The position numbers were made by a program, and so were the translations under genes. Of a DNA stretch of 64,000 nt, positions 58,228-64,000 are shown piece by piece (position 1 is the stretch's first letter; each line of letters starts with the position of its first letter). The stretch spans positions 22,713,856 to 22,777,855 of the forward strand of contig OZ023210.1 of the NCBI GenBank assembly GCA_963995525.1. The letters are read 5' to 3'. The notes below the pieces were generated by a model that ran no database searches, had not been told where the DNA came from, and saw only the letters and a program-made list of their open reading frames with translations. Source of the DNA: Escarpia spicata. Its lineage: Eukaryota; Annelida; Polychaeta; Sabellida; Siboglinidae.

Positions 58228-58472
58228 GGACCCATTTTAGTCATTCATTCTCTACTGATTATGGTGTTATGGTTTATGTATCTTGATGTGTTTTAAGTTA
58301 GGTTCCAGGTTCTTTTTTATTTTTTTCTGAATAAGTATACTTAAAAAATTAAAAATTCAAGTAAACCATCCAATAGAACTTGAGATAAAATAATCGACAT
58401 AGCAGAATGTCTGGAAATTCTGGTTTCTTGACTTGCTGCACTACTTGTTAGAAAATATCTACCTCATACCCT
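58228..58472. repeat. 240-bp direct repeat, second copy
   Basis: Same blocks as 57,590-57,835, clearly diverged, with the SINE body between the two copies. Confidence 0.85.
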
Positions 58473-58549
58473 CATTCTCAGTCAAGAAGACCCGGGAATT
58501 CTTGATTGAGAATCCGCTGCTCTGACCATTACGGCACCCGCACTGTAAC

Positions 58550-59670
58550 TATTATGGTACATGAAACCATTGTATCAACAGCCAAACACATCAGGTGAAA
58601 TACTGATGTACAATTGCCAAGTAAATTGTATTTATTTTACCTGTATCACAAGTTTGCCATGTGTGGCCTTGATATCATCCCAAGGGCAATATGTCAAACA
58701 TTGCATGTCTTTACAGGCCGTGACATCTAAATTACTACCAAATGAATCCGTATATTGTAACACTGCTCTTATCTGTGGTTAAGTCAACCACGTTGGCCAA
58801 ACCTATTTGTATGGTAAACCATTTGTGTACCTACAGTCAAAACGGGGAGTGCCGACTGTTAAACAAGTCACCGCGATGTACCATTCTGTCCACATGCTAT
58901 GCCTCTTTGATCTTTTTGTGTGTTTTCTTTGATCTTCTGTTAATAACCATGAACAAAATAATATTTTCTTGCCCCGCCCGAAGCCATTAATTTCAAACCC
59001 AACAGTTGATTAATGGGTTTGCCTCAGTGGCTTTGGAAGTGCCACTCAAAGTGCCACCAATTATTTTGTCAGGACTCGCTGTAAACTAAGGAACTACCGG
59101 TATGTTTTAATTTTAGAAGGGTCAGTCTTGCACATAAGATGGTGACTAGTTTTAGTGGGAAACGCTAACACTGCATGATTTAATAGTGTTTAACAACAAA
59201 GACATGGATAGGGACTTTAGAATAAGCCAGCCTAGCCAGGTAGCTTCAATGAATGTGTATTGCATCCACAAGATTGAATAAAATTGCCATCTCAAGCATA
59301 TAAACCCCATCTATGGCAATGAAGAAGGACGCCGTTTGCTTATCAACCACATAAAAAAACCATGGAAATCATGAGAAAAAAACATGTTGATAACTCTGAT
59401 AGTATTAACTATAAAATGTTGATCAAGCCATTCTTAAAATATTATTCTTTGGAATTTTTAATGCAACCTCACCCTTGAGCATTGCTATATAAAAGCTGTC
59501 TTTACACAACCCCACCAATTTAAGGGAATAAAAACACCTGTTGCTTGAATTCATGTTATATTACACCCTGCTATCTATTTCCACGTCCACCAAGCCCAAA
59601 AAATTCTATGAATTAGAAATGCCACATTTTCGAATATGCATATTTTTGGCGCGCTTTTCGGGATGCCGAC
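58550..59670. other. Stretch without recognised features
   Basis: Short open frames only; no gene or repeat family recognised. Confidence 0.35.
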
Positions 59671-60118
59671 ATGTGACATCACTTACGACTCAAACTCGCA
59701 TCAAGCCGACCCTTTCCATGCATTCAGAGCAGGTTTACAAGTATCGCTTTTGGGTCGAAACGAGCGTCAAAATGAGTTATTGTGCAATATTCCGACGTAA
59801 TACAAACACTAGTCATCATAGAGGAACAAGCAGTTATCGTACGGTTCTACATGAATCAAATTTTATTCAAAACAATGAATGCGAATGGGCCTACAAGTCG
59901 ACTAGGTTTTGCCGAGCTTGGGCTCGTTTTCCGAATAATTATATCGAATGCAACCAACGGGAGATAATCTACACCAATAAACATACATAACAAACATACA
60001 TTGTATCCAGCTACAGAAAGTAACGTGTATAATCTCATAATATCACTAGAATATCGATATATGAAGCAGGAGTTGTACAATTTGTCATAACAACTTAAAT
60101 CAGTCAGATAATTTCTGC

Positions 60119-60206
60119 TGGTATCGCTAGCTCAGTGGGTAGGTGCGTTGGTTTCTTGTCATTTATTTTACAATCGGGCGACGCCAGTTCAATCCTGACA
60201 GCATGC
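60119..60206 (+). repeat. tRNA-like sequence in left arm
   Basis: Box A-like tagctcagtgggtaggtgcg and box B-like gttcaatcc, with a long stretch between them (ttcttgtcatttattttaca). The acceptor stem pairs only partly (tgctg/cagca), so it is a tRNA-derived promoter or relic, not a confident tRNA gene. Confidence 0.55.
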
Positions 60207-60594
60207 AAACCATTGATTTTCTTTACACTTTTTGTTGTTTATGTTTTCACGAAGTAATATAAACCAAATCATTTTATACTATACTGCACTGTTTATAAAT
60301 AATTTTTATTTTTGTAGTAATTATTTATTCGCCACAAAAATGAAAATATGGTCATTATATCACGATGTTTCTAAATTATATTTATCCAAACAAATATAAT
60401 GTAATGGATACATAATTCACTAATTGTAAATATATTGTACGGTAATATATTGTAATTATATATGTGAAAACAGATTGTAATATGTCTGGATAAATAAAAT
60501 TTAGAAACATCGTTATATATAATGACCATATTTTCATTTTTGATTTGGTTTATAATTGAAAACATAAACAAAAAAAGTGTAAAGAAAATCAATG

Positions 60595-60692
60595 GTTTGC
60601 ATGCTGTCAGGATTGAACCGGCGTCGCCCGATTGTAAAATAAATGACAAGAAACCAATGCATCTACCAACTGAGCTAGCGGCACCAACAGAG
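60595..60692 (-). repeat. tRNA-like sequence in right arm
   Basis: Minus strand; closer to consensus than its partner: box A tagctcagttggtagatgca and box B ggttcaatcc. Same long middle. Confidence 0.6.
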
Positions 60693-61129
60693 ATTCACTG
60701 ACTGATTTAAGTTGTTATGATAAATTGTACAACTCCTGCTTCATATATCAATATTCTAGTGATATTATGAGATTATACACGTTACTTTGTGTAGCTGGAT
60801 ACAATATATGTTTGTTATGTATGTTTATTGGTGTAGATTATCTCCCGTTGGTTGCATTCGATATAATTATTTGGAAAACGAGCCCAAGCTCGGCGAAACC
60901 TAGTCGACTTGTAGGCCCATTCGCTGCTTTGAATAAAAATTCCATTCATGTGGAACCGTAAGACAACTGCTTGTTCCTCTATGATGACTAGTGTTTGTAT
61001 TACGTCGGAATATTACACAATAACTCATTCTGACGCTCGTTTCGACCCAAAAGCTATCCTTGTAAACATGCCCTGAATGCATGGAAAGCGTCGGCCTGAT
61101 GCGAGTGTGTGTCATAAATGACGTCACGA

Positions 61130-62060
61130 TACCACGTGATCGCCTAGCTCATTAAAATTTCATTTGCCGCAGGAATTGCTTCACAGACGGGCTTAAAATA
61201 GAATTGATGCTACAAATGTATTTTTCTGTATTTGTTTAGTGTTGTCAAATGTTACATACAATGTTAAACTTTGTGTACACATGGAAAAAGGATTTTAACT
61301 AATGCCTTATTTTTATTTCCTTTAAGTAAGTCTTATAAAAATCCTGGTACTCATTAATATAGCTGAATGAACTTTGACAACATTTAGCTAACACAACTGA
61401 CCGAACGTCTCATGGCCAAAAAATGATTTCATAACAACTTTTCTCGAACGATTATGCTACTCCATTCCACGGCTTGACATGTTTGGCAGGTTTAATGCAA
61501 TATTCATCTGTAGCTAAAATAAATCATCATGACATGTGTAATCATGTGTATTCTCTTGGAAGACATACCGTATCTTTGAATAACATCAACAAAAACTGGT
61601 TAATAACAACTACAAGAGTGTGCGTGTCAATACAAATACTTATTGTGTACGGAAATTCACAACTTTTAAATGGACAACCGACTAACAATACTGAAGCAAG
61701 TTCAGGCTTTGTAATATTTGAGCCTGGTGCTACCATGGTAACCTGTACTTGATAATTTGCTACCTTGGTAACCTACCGAGTTCAATTAATTTCCACATTA
61801 TCATAATACTGTGGTTTACAGTTGTGGTCAATGCTAATTAACTGGGTCATGTTATTATTGATCAGTTCCTAGAAGGCCAGTGCAGACAATTAAACTTCGT
61901 TGACTCTCTTGTCTTTGAACCAAAGTTAATTCGAATATAGAAGAGTGGCAAAACAACCACGAATTAAAGTTAGTAAATTTAACAGTGCAACGAACAACAG
62001 TGTGAGGTGGAGAAAACCATACCAGATCAACAAATGTCATGTACTGGTTTCCATGGTTAG
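61130..62060. other. Stretch without recognised features
   Basis: Short unsupported open frames only. Taccatggtaacctgtac/taccttggtaacctacc form a small repeat near 61,730. Confidence 0.35.
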
Positions 62061-62064
62061 TAAA

Positions 62065-62390
62065 GCATAAACGATCACCCTAGCCAGATCAGAGAGGAGA
62101 CATTCACCACTGAATCCATCTCAGATGTCATCAGATATAGAAGACTCTGGTGGTTTGGACATGTTTGCCATATGCCAAATGAAAACCTCATAAAAATTGC
62201 TTTCTATGAAGACTAAAGGACACAGAAAAAGAGGAAGGCTGCGGAAGAGGTGGAGTGACCAAGTTAGACAGGACACTGGACTCCCACTTTTAACAGCAGA
62301 GCAGTGTGCTCTAGACAGGACGAAATGGAGGGGTGTGACATCCAGGAGGATAGCGAGGGGTGAAATTGGCCTGGGCATTTAAGTCAAGTA
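62065..62390 (+). mobile_element. LINE 3'-end fragment (RTE/I-type tail)
   Basis: Plus strand, across one frameshift: RYRRLWWFGHVCHMPNENL, then GHRKRGRLRKRWSDQVRQD and ALDRTKWRG. This WFGHV.RMP...GRxRKRWxDxxRxD...A.DRxxWR series is typical of the C-terminus of RTE- or related LINE proteins. Only the tail is present and the frame is broken. Confidence 0.82.
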
Positions 62391-62394
62391 AGAC

Positions 62395-63030
62395 AAGTAA
62401 AACATAAAATGAGTCTTACAATTTGGTAGAAAACTAGGTTCTTTCAACTTTCAAAGTTTCCATTTAATGGAACACTGAGTTTGATATCGTAATAGATGAT
62501 GCAAAGTTATCATAGATAGTGAATGATAATTTTAGTAAGCCACATGAATTCAGATATAGACATGTCATTGGTTGGATGGGACACATTAAATCATCTGACA
62601 AGTAAATATATAAAACTAGCTGATGAGAGAGATGAACCATGGGCGGATCTAGGATTTGACGGGGCACACACCCATCACCCATCTTGGGGCTCACACTAAA
62701 CCTCCAACTGCATCCCCCTAAGGCCTAGAGGCTGGATCACCCTAAAACCTAAATCTGCACCACCACCCCAAGGCCATGACAGGGGACATGCACCCAGACA
62801 CACACCCTGGATTTGCAAAATACATCCCCAGTGATGCTAGTTCGAATAAAATACCCCCAAGCCCCCTGGATCCACACCCGTGAACTATGGGAGAGAACAC
62901 TGATAGCACAAACTATCTAATGGAAGTGGCATAAGTGATTAGTAACATAGTTATAAATATTGACAGTTACATATTAATTGTCAGAAATACCGACAGAACC
63001 ACAGGAGATCATACACATTCTACCAATACT
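62395..63030. other. Stretch without recognised features
   Basis: A C-rich segment near 62,690-62,880 with no repeat family recognised. Confidence 0.3.
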
Positions 63031-63044
63031 GAGACTGGCACAAC

Positions 63045-63240
63045 AGATGGGCACAGTGGTCCAGTGGTTAAACCACCGGACTCTCAACTGAAAGGATCGG
63101 TGTTCGAATCCACCTCCAGCCGTTTTGAAACTTGGGCAGTTTCATTTACCCCAAGACACTAAACAGCCAATTGGCCCCTTCTGCCTGTTGCCTATGCCGT
63201 TGGATGTACATGAAAGATTCCAGACTACAAACTGTTACAC
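63045..63240 (+). mobile_element. tRNA-derived SINE (family B), plus strand
   Basis: Head cacagtggtccagtggttaa, loop ctctcaa, box B gtgttcgaatcc, then a body (ccaattggccccttctgcct; cctatgccgttggatgtaca) shared with 41,005. Confidence 0.78.
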
Positions 63241-63760
63241 AAAAACCTGTTCAAGTCTTGCAGTTAGAAGCAGTCGAAGTCTACAACTATGTCAAACTAT
63301 GATGTACATAATTTATTACACAATAACAAGCATTGTTCACACTCTAAATTCCTGAACACCCTGATGACCAAAATTGAGCTCACCTGCTGTGGAGCCATTT
63401 CGTGTCCAGTTATGAAGAACTCTATTTCTGAGCTGAACTTTATGTAAACAGCAATTAATCACGCCGCTGTTTCCTGTATAGACCATAGCGCAAATCTGCC
63501 ACCCTGCTAAGCTTATTACAAGGTAATCTGCCAGTGTTAACACTGTCTGCACGCGCTCCAGCCAGTCAATGCACTCTCTGCCTCTCAGTCCAGTCAATAA
63601 CTGCCGATGCAGTTAGTAGCTGTATTCTAGGGATATTGACATTTCTCGGTGTGTTTCAGCAGCATAGACAACGCCAGTAACTTTTAGCCTTCGGTCGACA
63701 TTAGACAAGATAAGATTGATTTATTTGCAACCACTATGTTGTTGAGTTTGATAAATTGTT
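63241..63760. other. Stretch without recognised features
   Basis: No gene or repeat recognised. Confidence 0.3.
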
Positions 63761-63764
63761 GATC

Positions 63765-63835
63765 ATTTCTACCTGGTGTTTATGCCAGCGGATGTAAAAA
63801 TCCCATACAGTATATAAATGTGTAACTAAGGATAC
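63765..63835 (+). mobile_element. SINE family B fragment
   Basis: ctacctggtgtttatgccag cggatgtaaaaatccca matches the body of the copies at 41,005 and 63,045. Confidence 0.5.
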
Positions 63836-64000
63836 TGTGAAATAAACCCTCAGTGCAATATTCTGGTAGGACTTTGCTGAGTAATTATGCAGATCCAAAT
63901 ATAGAAAGGTTGTTTTAAATCATTGCCATTGGTTATAAACGCTGTCTACATGCAGGAATATCTGCATTCTCGAGAGAATGTGAAAAAGTGTACAGCAGCC

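Larger units (their letters stand above)
59675..61126. mobile_element. Large inverted repeat (foldback) with tRNA-like arms
   Basis: Left arm about 59,675-60,400, right arm about 60,485-61,126, with a 90-bp AT-rich centre. The arms agree closely over their length, apart from a block of about 60-70 bp present only on the left (around 60,265-60,335). The open frames at 59,541-59,990 (+) and 60,900-61,127 (-) are the same arm sequence read twice. Confidence 0.88.

Noticed and set aside
60595..60692. Functional tRNA gene
   Set aside because: The boxes are good, but the acceptor stem pairs poorly and the anticodon region is too long; it is better seen as a tRNA-derived relic.

Overview
This is animal genomic DNA: AT-rich, full of introns, tandem repeats, tRNA-derived SINEs, LINE fragments and short inverted-repeat transposons. 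The proteins and the repeat mix suggest a mollusc or another lophotrochozoan, but the species cannot be read from this window.

One gene dominates. It lies on the minus strand from about 50,558 (start codon) down to 5,543 (stop codon). I could assemble it by hand from 34 coding exons. All junctions are GT-AG, all phases agree, and the sum is 5,793 nt = 1,930 residues plus stop. The product is a type I membrane cadherin: signal peptide, 14 extracellular cadherin (EC) repeats, a non-cadherin membrane-adjacent domain, one transmembrane helix, and a 206-residue tail. The tail carries a juxtamembrane MPGTN...EGSNPVWL signature and ends in a class I PDZ ligand (STEI). These tail features and the membrane-adjacent domain point to the cadherin-23 family, but with about half the EC repeats of vertebrate CDH23.

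Layout from left to right. 1-2,000: a decayed minus-strand reading frame of unknown origin. 2,000-5,500: downstream flank with polypurine, poly-C, GT-rich and AT-rich tracts. 5,543-15,490: cytoplasmic and transmembrane exons, with a truncated CR1/Jockey-like LINE, a foldback element and paired MITEs in the introns. 16,482-20,265: membrane-adjacent domain exons, with a 107-bp satellite filling one intron and a 22-bp array at a splice donor. 20,815-45,002: EC14 to EC1, with SINEs, MITEs and minisatellites in the introns. 45,003-50,494: a repeat-rich intron 1. 50,495-50,558: signal-peptide exon. 50,600-64,000: upstream flank with SINEs, a LINE tail, a 1.45-kb inverted repeat with a tRNA-like sequence in each arm, and one possible untranslated upstream exon.

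The most unusual observation is that two introns of this gene begin with tandem arrays whose repeat unit is the last 16-17 nt of the preceding exon plus its 5' splice site. Exon 10 is followed by about 34 copies of a 56-bp unit, and exon 26 by about 11 copies of a 22-23-bp unit. Each array is a row of duplicate splice donors. Reading past the true donor meets a stop codon in both cases.
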